Shown: in pieces, positions 47,224 to 55,895 of the stretch
Layout: every line of letters begins with the position of its first letter
Position numbering within the stretch: position 1 is the stretch's first letter
Assembly (NCBI RefSeq): GCF_900112245.1
Contig: NZ_FOYX01000002.1
Location: 496,001 to 560,000, forward strand
Direction of reading: 5' to 3'
DNA: 64,000 nt
From: Maribacter stanieri
GTDB taxonomy: Bacteria > Bacteroidota > Bacteroidia > Flavobacteriales > Flavobacteriaceae
Made by a program: the position numbers and the translations under genes
Notes under the pieces: generated by a model
What the model was told of the DNA's origin: nothing
Database searches by the model: none
Seen by the model: only the letters and a program-made list of their open reading frames with translations

Positions 47224-47426
47224 TGTTGCCAACGTTTTAGCTAAGCGTAGTGCGGAGGTAAGGAAACATTTTCGTTTCCGTCTGTGCACGAAGCTAAAGC
47301 TTATTGTTTAGTTTTTTCTTTTTTTGTTCGAAAGCAAAATTCCAAAGATTTAGCGACTTCATAAATATACACAGACCTTGTCGTAAAACCCGAAGTCCGT
47401 ATTAATTATAGACTTTGTTGTGGTTA
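47224..47426 (-). repeat. attC-like inverted-repeat element E6
   Basis: A 203-bp element with several internal pairings: GGAAAC…GTTTCC near 47263-47279, GTCTGTG (47280-47286) with CACAGAC (47370-47376), and a palindrome AAGCTAAAGCTT-like. Its centre repeats that of E1. Its left end pairs with E5's right end across the metallopeptidase-like gene; its right end GTTGTGGTTA (47417-47426) is the exact reverse complement of 47955-47964 across the SMI1 gene. Confidence 0.7.
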
Positions 47427-47437
47427 GTTTTTTATTC

Positions 47438-47944
47438 CTATTTAGTTTCTTCATTCATAAAGCCCAAAACTCCATTAAAATAAGCTTCCAAATTTTTATG
47501 CTCCTCTTCTCCAGGAAACCAATTTGCAAACTTCCAATATTTCCATTTATCGCTTGATGAATTTGTGGGAATTAGCAGAAAGTATTGTTCTTCGTTTATT
47601 CCTCCAACAACTATACTTTTTTCAAGCTGCATTCCTATATTTTCAATTCCTTCAATACTGTAAGCTTCTATGATATGGCTGTCAATATTTTTCAGGAAGT
47701 CTATTTTGTTAATTGGCTCGAAAGTCAGTTCTATTTCGTTTGGCGCGGAAAATCCGTTTGTAATTGATAAAAACTGTTTAAAGTCATTCGGAAATTCAAT
47801 TCCGAGTCTTTTTTCTATCAGTTTTATTTCAGTTTCAGCAGTCGGTTTAGCTCCTAACCATTTATTTTCAATCTGTTCTTGAGTGAACTCAAAATCAGCT
47901 AAGTCAATTGCTTTCTCTGATATTTGTTTTAGTAAACTGTTCAT
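47438..47944 (-). CDS. SMI1/KNR4 family protein (cassette gene)
   Basis: A 168-residue cytoplasmic SMI1/KNR4 (SUKH) protein with the diagnostic core EKRLGIEFPNDFKQFLSITNGFSAP and later VGGINEEQYFLLIP. Many bacterial members are immunity proteins against polymorphic toxins, but no toxin gene is adjacent. It lies alone between E6 and half-element E7, and the boxes on its two sides match over 10 bp. Its start codon is 10 bp from E7. Confidence 0.8.
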   Translation of the reverse strand: MNSLLKQISEKAIDLADFEFTQEQIENKWLGAKPTAETEIKLIEKRLGIEFPNDFKQFLSITNGFSAPNEIELTFEPINKIDFLKNIDSHIIEAYSIEGIENIGMQLEKSIVVGGINEEQYFLLIPTNSSSDKWKYWKFANWFPGEEEHKNLEAYFNGVLGFMNEETK

Positions 47945-47954
47945 TTTTCAAAAT

Positions 47955-47972
47955 TAACCACAACGATTGAGC
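47955..47972 (-). repeat. half element E7 at the upstream edge of array B
   Basis: TAACCACAAC followed by GATTGAGC is the left end of an element of this family, but no right arm follows before the next gene. Its first ten bases are the exact reverse complement of the right end of E6. Confidence 0.6.
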
Positions 47973-48077
47973 TCGTATTTTTTTTTCTATAGTTGAAGAT
48001 ATTTTATTTATATAACTAAAATCTTATCCACTTAGAATATTCTGTTATTAATTTTCTTAATGTAAATAACATTTCCA

Positions 48078-49238
48078 TTAATGAACATTAATTTTTGATA
48101 TTCTATTGCCATCGTATTCAGCAATATATAGTTCATTACCATAAAGTGCTAATTCTCTTGGCCCAGATAACCCTGATTTTACATCTGTTACAGTAGTTGA
48201 ATTAGATGAAACATCAATTTTTGAAATCTTATTTCCTTCATATTCAGCAATATATAGTATATCTCCATCAAGTGCTAATGCAGTAGGACCAGATAATCCA
48301 GTGGCTACATTTATTAATACAGGCTCTTTTTCCGAAATATCAATTTTAACAATTTTGTTACCAACTCTTAAAGCAATATACAAATCATTACCATTGAGTA
48401 ATAAACCATCGGGGCGAGGACCAAATTCCAATTGAAGTACATCTATAAACGCAGGTGTTGTAGATGAAATATTAAGTTTTCTAATTTTATTTACGTCCGG
48501 CGCTGCCACATATAATTCATTTCCATTAAAAGCTAATGCTGTAGGACCATTACTTCCTAGGATTACGGGACTTATGATAGGCGTTGCGACTGATATATCA
48601 GTTTTAGAGAGTAGATTAGCTTGAGGCTGAGAAATATATAATTCGCTGCCAGAGAAAGCTAATCTGCCAGTAATTAATTCCGTTAACACATCTGTTGCGA
48701 TAGGGTTTTCCTCAGAAACATTGACTTTTGATACTTTGTAACCATCTACTTCAGAGTAATATAAATCATCACCATTAAATGCTAATCCTACAGGGCTCAA
48801 TAAATCTGTTGTTACATCTGTAATTGTAAATAAATCGATGGTAGTAAAACTAAAAACACTGCTTTCAGTAGAATTGCCATTACCATCATTAGCTATTACT
48901 TTCCAGTAATAAACTTCTTCGGATTGTAGGAAGGAGTCAAATGTAAATTTAGTTCCTTCTATATTGGATGCGATTATTGTATTAGGATTAGAATTATTGT
49001 CTAATAATAAATCGTAACTGATGGGGTCATTATCTGGATCTGTTGACGCATCCCAAGTTAATGTAGGCTTTAAGTCTATATTTTTTGATTGGTCGTTTAC
49101 AGTCAAAAGTAAGAATGTATTTGGAGCTTGATTAGTAGGGGTTACTATAACCTCTTCATTATCAACATTATCGCCTCCACAACTGGAAATCAATAAAAAT
49201 TTAGCAGTTATTATAAAAAAAATTATATTCTTTCTCAT
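48078..49238 (-). CDS. beta-propeller surface lipoprotein with Fn3-like domain
   Basis: A lipoprotein signal (IIFFIITAKFLLISSC) is followed by a fibronectin/cadherin-like domain (TLTWDASTDPDNDPISYDLLLDNNSNPNT…YYWKVIANDGNGNSTESSVFSFTT) and at least six propeller repeats of the form GPTALALDGDILYIAEYEGNKISKIDVSS. The first domain is a close relative of that in the kelch lipoprotein at 5173-6492, showing domain shuffling between surface proteins. It is probably on the outer membrane surface; ligand unknown. It lies just upstream of half-element E7. Confidence 0.75.
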   Translation of the reverse strand: MRKNIIFFIITAKFLLISSCGGDNVDNEEVIVTPTNQAPNTFLLLTVNDQSKNIDLKPTLTWDASTDPDNDPISYDLLLDNNSNPNTIIASNIEGTKFTFDSFLQSEEVYYWKVIANDGNGNSTESSVFSFTTIDLFTITDVTTDLLSPVGLAFNGDDLYYSEVDGYKVSKVNVSEENPIATDVLTELITGRLAFSGSELYISQPQANLLSKTDISVATPIISPVILGSNGPTALAFNGNELYVAAPDVNKIRKLNISSTTPAFIDVLQLEFGPRPDGLLLNGNDLYIALRVGNKIVKIDISEKEPVLINVATGLSGPTALALDGDILYIAEYEGNKISKIDVSSNSTTVTDVKSGLSGPRELALYGNELYIAEYDGNRISKINVH

Positions 49239-49312
49239 TTTCTTTTCAATATTTTAATAGATGTACCTTTAGTAAGTTTGGTCGTTTTTTAGAAGCACTA
49301 ATTTAACACAAA

Positions 49313-49340
49313 AAAACCATCACTTTTCAGTGATGGTTTT
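49313..49340 (-). terminator. rho-independent terminator after the transketolase/transaldolase operon
   Basis: A 12-bp perfect stem (AAAACCATCACT and complement) with a 4-nt loop; on the minus strand it is followed by a run of T. It lies 27 bp after the transaldolase stop codon. Confidence 0.88.
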
Positions 49341-49367
49341 GTATATCAATAGCCTAAATCTTACGAT

Positions 49368-50021
49368 TTAGTTACCCTTATTGTAATCAGCTAAGAATTT
49401 CTCTAAACCGCTATCAGTTAATGGGTGCTTTAAAAGTCCAACAATTGAACCTAAACCACCTGTCATAACATCAGCACCAATTTTAGCACAATCAATAATA
49501 TGCATTACGTGACGTACAGATGCTGCAAGAATTTGAGTTTCGTAACCGTAGTTATCATAGATTAAACGAATATCAGCAATCAACCCTAAACCGTCTGTAG
49601 AGATATCATCTAAACGACCAATAAAAGGAGATACATACGTTGCACCTGCTTTAGCGGCCAATAATGCTTGACCAGAAGAAAATACCAAAGTACAGTTAGT
49701 TCTATATCCCTTATCAGAGAAGTACTTAATTGCCTTTACACCTTCTTTGATCATAGGTACCTTAATAACGATTTGTGGGCTAATTTTAACCAACTTCTCG
49801 CCTTCTGCTATCATACCTTCATAATCGGTAGAAATAACCTCAGCACTAACGTCACCATCAACAACATCACATATTTTCTTGTAATGTGCCAAAATGTTAT
49901 CAGCACCAGTAATGCCTTCTTTTGCCATTAAAGATGGGTTAGTTGTAACACCATCTAAAATACCCATATCCTGAGCTTCTTTAATCTCGTCTAAATTTGC
50001 TGTATCTATAAAAAATTTCAT
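49368..50021 (-). CDS. transaldolase / fructose-6-phosphate aldolase-type (TalC subfamily)
   Basis: A 217-residue short transaldolase of the TalC/FSA subfamily: [36 protein letters not shown], Schiff-base lysine in [10 protein letters not shown], and [13 protein letters not shown]. Members of this length either transfer dihydroxyacetone units between sugar phosphates or split fructose-6-phosphate; beside transketolase the first is more likely. It is cytoplasmic. It lies 56 bp downstream of the transketolase gene and ends at a strong terminator, so the two form a pentose-phosphate operon. Confidence 0.92.
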   Translation of the reverse strand: MKFFIDTANLDEIKEAQDMGILDGVTTNPSLMAKEGITGADNILAHYKKICDVVDGDVSAEVISTDYEGMIAEGEKLVKISPQIVIKVPMIKEGVKAIKYFSDKGYRTNCTLVFSSGQALLAAKAGATYVSPFIGRLDDISTDGLGLIADIRLIYDNYGYETQILAASVRHVMHIIDCAKIGADVMTGGLGSIVGLLKHPLTDSGLEKFLADYNKGN

Positions 50022-50053
50022 CTTTTTCTAATTTTAAAATTATTATGAATGTC

Positions 50054-50071
50054 TTTAGGGCAAACCCTAAA
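50054..50071 (-). other. small hairpin between transketolase and transaldolase genes
   Basis: TTTAGGG (50054-50060) and CCCTAAA (50065-50071) form a 7-bp stem with a 4-nt loop in the short gap between the two genes. It may tune their relative expression or mRNA stability. No T-run follows on the minus strand. Confidence 0.3.
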
Positions 50072-50077
50072 TACTAT

Positions 50078-52108
50078 TTACTTTAAAAAATCTACTACTT
50101 GTTGGTATACTTGATCTCCGGTGAACCCGAACTTCTCATCCAATACAGTTGCTGGTGCAGAATAACCAAAATGCTCTAAACCAAACACTTTTCCGTTTGC
50201 TCCTGCTAAACCTTCCAAGTTTACAGGAAGACCTGCCGTAAGTCCGAAAACTGGTTTGTTTGGCGGAATCACTTTTTCTTGGTAAGCTTCAGACTGTTGT
50301 CTAAAAATACCTTCTGATGGTATTGAAGCGATATTCACTTTTAGACCTTCTTTCTCTTCTAATAATTTAGTCGCCGCTACCAAAGTTGCAACTTCAGAAC
50401 CATTAGCGATCAAAATAACATCTGGATCAGCTACTTCTTGTATTAAGTATCCTCCTTTTTCAGCTCCTAAAGCTTCCTCGTAACGGTTACCACTTTTCGC
50501 TGGAAGATCTTTTATCCCTTGACGAGATAAAATAAGTCCGGTCGGCGTTTTTTGGTTTTCCATTGCCATTTTCCAAGCTACATTGGTTTCTTGAGAATCC
50601 GCAGGACGCAATGCTACAAAACTTTGCTCGTGGCTATGGTTCTTTAATTTCTCTAACAAACGTATTTGTGCTTCTTGCTCTATTGGTTGGTGTGTTGGTC
50701 CGTCCTCACCTACTCTAAAGGCATCATGTGTCCAAACAAACTTCACCGGTAATTCTTGAATACAACTTAAACGTATTGCCGGCTTCATATAATCAGAAAA
50801 TACGAAGAAGGTTGCAACTACTGCCATAACCCCACCGTGCAATGCAATACCATTTGCCATGGTAGCCATTGTTAATTCTGCTACACCTGCTTGTAAAAAC
50901 GCTCCAGAGAAATCACCTTTCTTTAAAATGTGTGTTTTCTTTAAGAAACCGTCTGTTTTATCACTGTTAGATAAATCTGCAGATGATACGATCATATTCT
51001 CTACATTCTGCGCTAAATACGCTAAAACGTTAGATGATGCCGCTCTTGTTGCCTGACCTTCTTTTTGTGCTACTGAACTAAAATCAAGTTCAGGTAATTT
51101 ACCTTCTAAGAAACCATCTAATTTTGCAGATAAATCAGCATTCTCTGAACGCCATGCATCAATTTCTCTTTTCTTAGCTTGTGCTTCGTCTTTCTTTTTA
51201 TTGATAATACCTTCGTAATACTCTTCTACTTTAGCGTAGATATCAAAAGGATTAGCTACATCTGCACCTAAGTTTACCAAGGTCTTTTCATAATCTGCAC
51301 CTGTATCGCCAATTGGCTTACCATGCAATTCTGTATACCCTTCGTACGGAGTACCATCTGCAGTTACACAACCTTTACCCATTATCGTTTGACCGATAAT
51401 CAACGTTGGCTTATCTGTTTCTGCATTGGCATCTGTTAATGCTTTTCTTATTTGATCGTGATCATGACCATCAATGGTTACAACTTTCCATCCCCATGCT
51501 TCATATTTCTTTGCCGTATCTTCTGATGTTACCTCATCTGTTTTAGATGATAACTGAACATCGTTAGAATCGTAGAACATAATAAAATTGCTCAAACCTA
51601 AATGACCTGCAATTCTACCTGCACCTTGAGAAATTTCTTCTTGTACACCACCATCAGAAATGAAACCATATATCTTATGGTTCATCCAATCTCCAAAACG
51701 TGCCTTTAAAAAATTAGCCGCTACCGCTGCACCAACTCCCATAGTATGCCCTTGCCCTAAAGGACCAGATGTGTTTTCTATACCTCTTGCTACATCAACC
51801 TCTGGGTGACCCGGTGTTACCGATCCCCATTGTCTAAAATTAGCAACATCATTCTTCTCGAAATTACCCAATAGGTAATACTGCGCATACATCAATGTTG
51901 ATAAGTGTCCAGCATCCATGAAAAAACGGTCACGGAATGGCCATTTCATATCAGAAGGATCATAGTTGAAAAATTCAGAATATAAAATGTGCATGTAATC
52001 TGCGCCTCCCATTGGCCCACCTGGATGTCCAGAGTTTGCCTTTTCTACCATCGCTACAGCTAATGCCCTTATATTATCGGCTGCTAATTGATCTAGTTCC
52101 TTGTTCAT
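50078..52108 (-). CDS. tkt: transketolase
   Basis: A full-length single-chain transketolase (676 residues) of the non-oxidative pentose phosphate pathway, thiamine-diphosphate dependent. Visible features: ANSGHPGGPMGGADYMHILYSEF, TPGHPEVD…GPLGQGHTMGVGAA, cofactor region YGFISDGGVQEEISQGAGRIAGHLGL with FYDSNDVQLS, and the pyrimidine-domain WTHDAFRVGEDGPTHQPIEQ. The C-terminal domain is complete. It is cytoplasmic and forms an operon with the downstream transaldolase; ribose-5-phosphate isomerase is encoded about 2 kb upstream. Confidence 0.97.
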   Translation of the reverse strand: MNKELDQLAADNIRALAVAMVEKANSGHPGGPMGGADYMHILYSEFFNYDPSDMKWPFRDRFFMDAGHLSTLMYAQYYLLGNFEKNDVANFRQWGSVTPGHPEVDVARGIENTSGPLGQGHTMGVGAAVAANFLKARFGDWMNHKIYGFISDGGVQEEISQGAGRIAGHLGLSNFIMFYDSNDVQLSSKTDEVTSEDTAKKYEAWGWKVVTIDGHDHDQIRKALTDANAETDKPTLIIGQTIMGKGCVTADGTPYEGYTELHGKPIGDTGADYEKTLVNLGADVANPFDIYAKVEEYYEGIINKKKDEAQAKKREIDAWRSENADLSAKLDGFLEGKLPELDFSSVAQKEGQATRAASSNVLAYLAQNVENMIVSSADLSNSDKTDGFLKKTHILKKGDFSGAFLQAGVAELTMATMANGIALHGGVMAVVATFFVFSDYMKPAIRLSCIQELPVKFVWTHDAFRVGEDGPTHQPIEQEAQIRLLEKLKNHSHEQSFVALRPADSQETNVAWKMAMENQKTPTGLILSRQGIKDLPAKSGNRYEEALGAEKGGYLIQEVADPDVILIANGSEVATLVAATKLLEEKEGLKVNIASIPSEGIFRQQSEAYQEKVIPPNKPVFGLTAGLPVNLEGLAGANGKVFGLEHFGYSAPATVLDEKFGFTGDQVYQQVVDFLK

Positions 52109-52509
52109 TATATTTTTAGATTATTTTTCAGGTTCGTGTTTACTTTAAAACTTCTAATATCTCCGTAAAGATACTTTATATCGGGCGCTAATTAAAATAA
52201 TTTGCCCAACATAATTCTGTAGTATTCAAGTATTAAACGCTAGATCACCTATGTGTTATCATATGTACTCTTTCGAAAGGGTTTTCGAAAATAATCTTTT
52301 CAATGCTTTTCTACACATTAGCCCTTTAATTACTATAAGTAAGCTACTTACGCAGTACATTTGCCCATATATTAATATTGACAAAAGATTGATAATAAAT
52401 GGAGACAGCCCGATATTTAAAATGTTAAGTTTACTGAATACTTAATTTTTAACGATTTAGCCTAATTCTGTTTACCCCTATTACCCTCCTTAATGCTACA
52501 ATACCCCAT
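52109..52509. other. 401-bp intergenic region between divergent tkt and esterase genes
   Basis: This stretch must contain the promoters of the transketolase operon (minus) and of the esterase gene (plus). A short plus-strand open frame at 52251-52445 has no protein-like character and no usable context. I saw no hairpin, repeat or RNA gene. Confidence 0.5.
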
Positions 52510-53442
52510 ATGATTTCGAACATATCTTTCTCTCTATTTTGTAAATGCATCGTATTAATTGGCACATTTTTGACTTGGAACTCCACGCTTTGTCAAGTCT
52601 CCAATAACACGCCCGATGCTGTACAGATGAAAACCTACAATTACGCCGATACCTTAAAGCTAGATTTTTATAGTATACCCTCCACTACCCTAGAATTGAA
52701 ACCTACTGTGGTTTTAGTACATGGTGGCGGATTCACTGCCGGACAACGAAATGGGGGTGATGAAAAAAGATTGAGCACCTATTTAGCAAGGCAAGGATTT
52801 AATGTGGCTTCTATTAATTACCGGCTATCTAGAAAAGGAAAATCTTTTGGGTGCGATTGCCCAGCTTCCATTAAAATTGATACCTATGTTGAAGCTGTTG
52901 CAGATCTTTCTAAGGCCATAAATTACTTAACTAAAGATTCATTGCCTTTTAAGGCAGACCCTACCAAAATATTTTTGATAGGCAGCAGTGCCGGTGCTGA
53001 AACCATTTTAAATTTTCAATTTATGCGTTATGACTATCGCTTTAAAAACCTGCCTTATCCTAATGCAGAAATAGCCGGAGCAGTTGCTTTATCGGGCGCG
53101 GTTTTAGACGAGAACTATATTGATAATAGCAATAAAGTGCCATTACTATTTCTTCATGGGGTCAAAGATTCTATTATTCCCATAGATACTAATCCACATC
53201 GATTTTGCAGTTCTAATGAAACGGGCTATTTACGAATTAACGGACCTAAAGCTATTGCAGAACGATTATCTGATATTGGCGGAAACTTCAGCGTGTTTTA
53301 TAATGAAAATGGCGGACATGAATGGGCCTCCCTAGGTTTTGATTTTCCAGAATTGATAAGTGATTTTTTAAAGGAGGTTCTTAAAGGAAATTTTTCAAAG
53401 CAAGAATTCAATGAAATTGCTGCTCCTGTAACTAAAAGGTAA
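52510..53442 (+). CDS. secreted alpha/beta hydrolase (carboxylesterase-like)
   Basis: A 310-residue alpha/beta hydrolase with a signal peptide (LFCKCIVLIGTFLTWNSTLCQ). The oxyanion motif VVLVHGGGFTAGQRNGG and the nucleophile elbow LIGSSAGAETIL place it in the HSL/BD-FAE esterase group; the acid and base are probably D in HGVKDSIIP and H in NGGHEWASL. It is likely periplasmic and acts on an ester, possibly a plant or algal one. Its stop codon directly abuts that of the convergent VIT-family gene. Confidence 0.85.
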   Translation: MISNISFSLFCKCIVLIGTFLTWNSTLCQVSNNTPDAVQMKTYNYADTLKLDFYSIPSTTLELKPTVVLVHGGGFTAGQRNGGDEKRLSTYLARQGFNVASINYRLSRKGKSFGCDCPASIKIDTYVEAVADLSKAINYLTKDSLPFKADPTKIFLIGSSAGAETILNFQFMRYDYRFKNLPYPNAEIAGAVALSGAVLDENYIDNSNKVPLLFLHGVKDSIIPIDTNPHRFCSSNETGYLRINGPKAIAERLSDIGGNFSVFYNENGGHEWASLGFDFPELISDFLKEVLKGNFSKQEFNEIAAPVTKR

Positions 53443-54132
53443 TTACGCTAGATTAACCTCGAACAGATGACCAATTAGTGCCGTAATTGCCATGGCTACC
53501 GTACCCCAAAAGCTAATTCTTAATACTGCCTTCCAGATATTAGAACCGCCCGCTTTAGCCGCAATTGCCCCTAAAACTGCCAAGAATACTACCGCAAAAC
53601 CATACTGCACATATTCCATCTGTTCCAGCGGACCAAAATAGGCTACAAGAACAGGTAATAATCCGCCGAAAACAAAAGCTCCACCAGATGATAATGCCGC
53701 CAATAACGGATTAGCTTGTGTAATATCGTTTATGCCCAACTCATCTCTAGCATGGGCACCCAGAGCATCATGAGCAGTTAATTGCTCTGCAACTTGCAAC
53801 GCCAAATTAGCATCTAAACCACGCTCTTCATAAATCTTAGCCAGTTCTTTGAGTTCTTCCTCTGGCATTTCTTCTAGCTCTATCATTTCTCGAGCTAGAT
53901 CGGCTTTTTCTAAATCTTCTTGTGAGCTTACAGATACATATTCACCTGCAGCCATTGATAAGGCACCTGCTACCAAGCCTGCCACTCCCGCTAAAATAAC
54001 GGGCTCTCTGGTCGTACTTGCCGCGGCAACACCTATTACCAAACTTGCTGTTGACAAAATACCATCATTAGCCCCTAAAACGGCTGCACGTAACCATCCG
54101 CTTCTAGTACCATAATGTTTCTCGTCTTGCAT
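53443..54132 (-). CDS. VIT1/CCC1 family transporter
   Basis: A 229-residue membrane protein of the VIT (vacuolar iron transporter)/CCC1 family: SGWLRAAVLGANDGILSTASLVIGVAAAS in helix 1, LVAGALSMAAGEYVSVSSQEDLEKADLAREM in helix 2 and the metal-binding cytoplasmic helices with a Glu-rich stretch (ELEEMPEEELKELAKIYEERG), then three C-terminal helices. It is expected to move Fe2+ or Mn2+ out of the cytoplasm. It starts 3 bp after the stop of rpiA and is probably in one transcript with it. Confidence 0.88.
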   Translation of the reverse strand: MQDEKHYGTRSGWLRAAVLGANDGILSTASLVIGVAAASTTREPVILAGVAGLVAGALSMAAGEYVSVSSQEDLEKADLAREMIELEEMPEEELKELAKIYEERGLDANLALQVAEQLTAHDALGAHARDELGINDITQANPLLAALSSGGAFVFGGLLPVLVAYFGPLEQMEYVQYGFAVVFLAVLGAIAAKAGGSNIWKAVLRISFWGTVAMAITALIGHLFEVNLA

Positions 54133-54135
54133 AGT

Positions 54136-54813
54136 TTATTTTTTCGATGTAGTTGCTTGCTCTCCTTTTCCAATAATAACCAAATTGGTCGATGTCAAAA
54201 ACAAGCCGGTTTCTACAATACCGGGTATTGCTTTTAATTGTTGTTCTAAATCCGACAGTTTAATATTGGTATCCCAAATATCAATATCTACAATATCGTT
54301 ATTCTCATCGGTTTTATAATCTTCATCACCGTTCATACGTTGAACAGGTTTTAATCCCATTTCATTAAGCTCTTTGATGATAAGTTGTGTAGCAAATGGT
54401 ATAGTTTCTATGGGCAATTTAAACTTACCAAGGCGAGATACACTTTTAGAGGAATCGGCAATGATAATATTCAAATCTGAATTATGTGCCACTATCTTTT
54501 CTCGTAATAAAGCGCCGCCGCCACCTTTTATCAATTGAAAGTCTTCATCTACCTCATCTGCCCCATCAATTGTAACATCTAGCCTTTTTGCTTCTGCTAA
54601 CGTAATTACATTTATACCAAGATTAGTAGCTGATTTTTTAGTCGCTTCAGATGTTGCAACGGCTTTTATCTCCAAACCGTTCTTAACCATTTCGCCAATA
54701 GCCTCAATCATAAAAAATGCAGTAGAACCGGTACCTAAACCAACTGTCATTCCAGATTTAATATATTTTACAGCTTCTAATGCCGCTACTTTTTTCTCGT
54801 TTACTGCGCTCAC
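54136..54813 (-). CDS. rpiA: ribose-5-phosphate isomerase A
   Basis: A full-length RpiA (225 residues) interconverting ribose-5-phosphate and ribulose-5-phosphate. Signature segments: GMTVGLGTGSTAFFMIEAIG, VTIDGADEVDEDFQLIKGGGGALLREKIVA, and the C-terminal PGIVETGLFL. The start codon is GTG (54811-54813); no in-frame ATG is suitably placed. It is the third pentose-phosphate gene of the region and is followed by the VIT-family transporter. Confidence 0.95.
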   Translation of the reverse strand: MSAVNEKKVAALEAVKYIKSGMTVGLGTGSTAFFMIEAIGEMVKNGLEIKAVATSEATKKSATNLGINVITLAEAKRLDVTIDGADEVDEDFQLIKGGGGALLREKIVAHNSDLNIIIADSSKSVSRLGKFKLPIETIPFATQLIIKELNEMGLKPVQRMNGDEDYKTDENNDIVDIDIWDTNIKLSDLEQQLKAIPGIVETGLFLTSTNLVIIGKGEQATTSKK

Positions 54814-54941
54814 TTTAGTATGTATTAAGGTTTATTTGGTGTTAAAGATATTTAGAATAAATTGATAGGATTACCCTTAACACAAACTAATATGTAAAAT
54901 TTTGTGATTATAAATACAACAAAACCTTTTCAGACCTTTAT

Positions 54942-55814
54942 TTACTGACTCACACTTATGTTATTCTCACTTAATTGCAATGATAACATTGGTAGGTTAC
55001 AGCAAAATGTGGATTTACCTACAATAAAATCATTACATAAATTTCTTAAATAACTATTAGCACCATTGGGCAGTACAATTAATTGGCAATTAGTTTGATC
55101 AACATACTTCTTTAAAGTAGTTGTTAAGGTAGTGTCCATATTTAAAGCCTGAATCTTATGAACAATATTACGTAATGAACTACCTATAGTTACGTGATTT
55201 AGTTGTTGTAAGTCTGATCTTGGGGAAATTGCATTTTGCAAGCTTGCAATTTCAACTGAACAATTAAATTCTTTTGCCAGTTTTGCCACGGGGTTTAATT
55301 CATCATTATTGAATAAATGATTGTGTTCCGATACTAATGAAATATGTTGCAAATATGTAAATTGCACCGCTGCAGGTATTACTAAAACGGGGCATTTGTC
55401 TACATTATTTAAAATACGAACTGTATTTCTTCCTAAAAAAATGGAATCATCGTCTGCAGCACCACTAGCACTCATTACAACAAAATCTATGTGTTGTTGC
55501 ACAACCACTTCTCTAACCTCATCTATTAACATAGAAAAAGTTGAAATCGACTTATAGGTATGAAGCGGGTTATTGTATTCTTTTTTAATTCTTTTTATTG
55601 TTTTTTGCAATCCTTTTTCTGAGGCTAATTGGGCTGAACACGTTTTAGAAGTTTCAGCTATTCTACCTGCCATTAAACGGTTACTATATAATTCTGGTGT
55701 ATATGCATTAAGAAAGTGAAACACACACTTAGATTCTGCAAATAGTTGTAATGCGTATTTAGTTGCATTCCAAGCAGCTGTTGAAAAATCGGTTGGTATT
55801 AAAATATTTCTCAT
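54942..55814 (-). CDS. universal stress protein (two USP domains)
   Basis: A 290-residue tandem UspA protein. The first domain starts RNILIPTDFSTAAWNATKYALQLFAE and ends with the nucleotide-loop-like DDDSIFLGRNTVRILNNVDKCPVLVIP; the second domain is more diverged (HISLVSEHNHLFNNDELNPVAKLAKEF…). Paired USP proteins often accompany microaerobic regulons. A TGACA-type palindrome, also found before ccoS and between fnr and ccoI, lies 56 bp upstream, so it is probably controlled by the FNR-type regulator next door. Confidence 0.88.
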   Translation of the reverse strand: MRNILIPTDFSTAAWNATKYALQLFAESKCVFHFLNAYTPELYSNRLMAGRIAETSKTCSAQLASEKGLQKTIKRIKKEYNNPLHTYKSISTFSMLIDEVREVVVQQHIDFVVMSASGAADDDSIFLGRNTVRILNNVDKCPVLVIPAAVQFTYLQHISLVSEHNHLFNNDELNPVAKLAKEFNCSVEIASLQNAISPRSDLQQLNHVTIGSSLRNIVHKIQALNMDTTLTTTLKKYVDQTNCQLIVLPNGANSYLRNLCNDFIVGKSTFCCNLPMLSLQLSENNISVSQ

Positions 55815-55869
55815 GAATGAGGTAAATCATTTGAATGATAAATGTAGGCTCACTATAGAACTGAAACTA

Positions 55870-55881
55870 TGACATTTATCA
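55870..55881 (-). promoter_or_regulatory. FNR-type operator upstream of the universal stress gene
   Basis: TGACATTTATCA, 56 bp before the start codon. It matches TGACAwTTRTCA, the form shared with sites at 56639-56650 and 59325-59336. Confidence 0.6.
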
Positions 55882-55895
55882 GAATAGTAAATTAT

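Noticed and set aside
52251..52445. 64-codon plus-strand open frame upstream of the esterase gene
   Set aside because: Its sequence is not protein-like, has no family resemblance and lies in the promoter region of two divergent genes.
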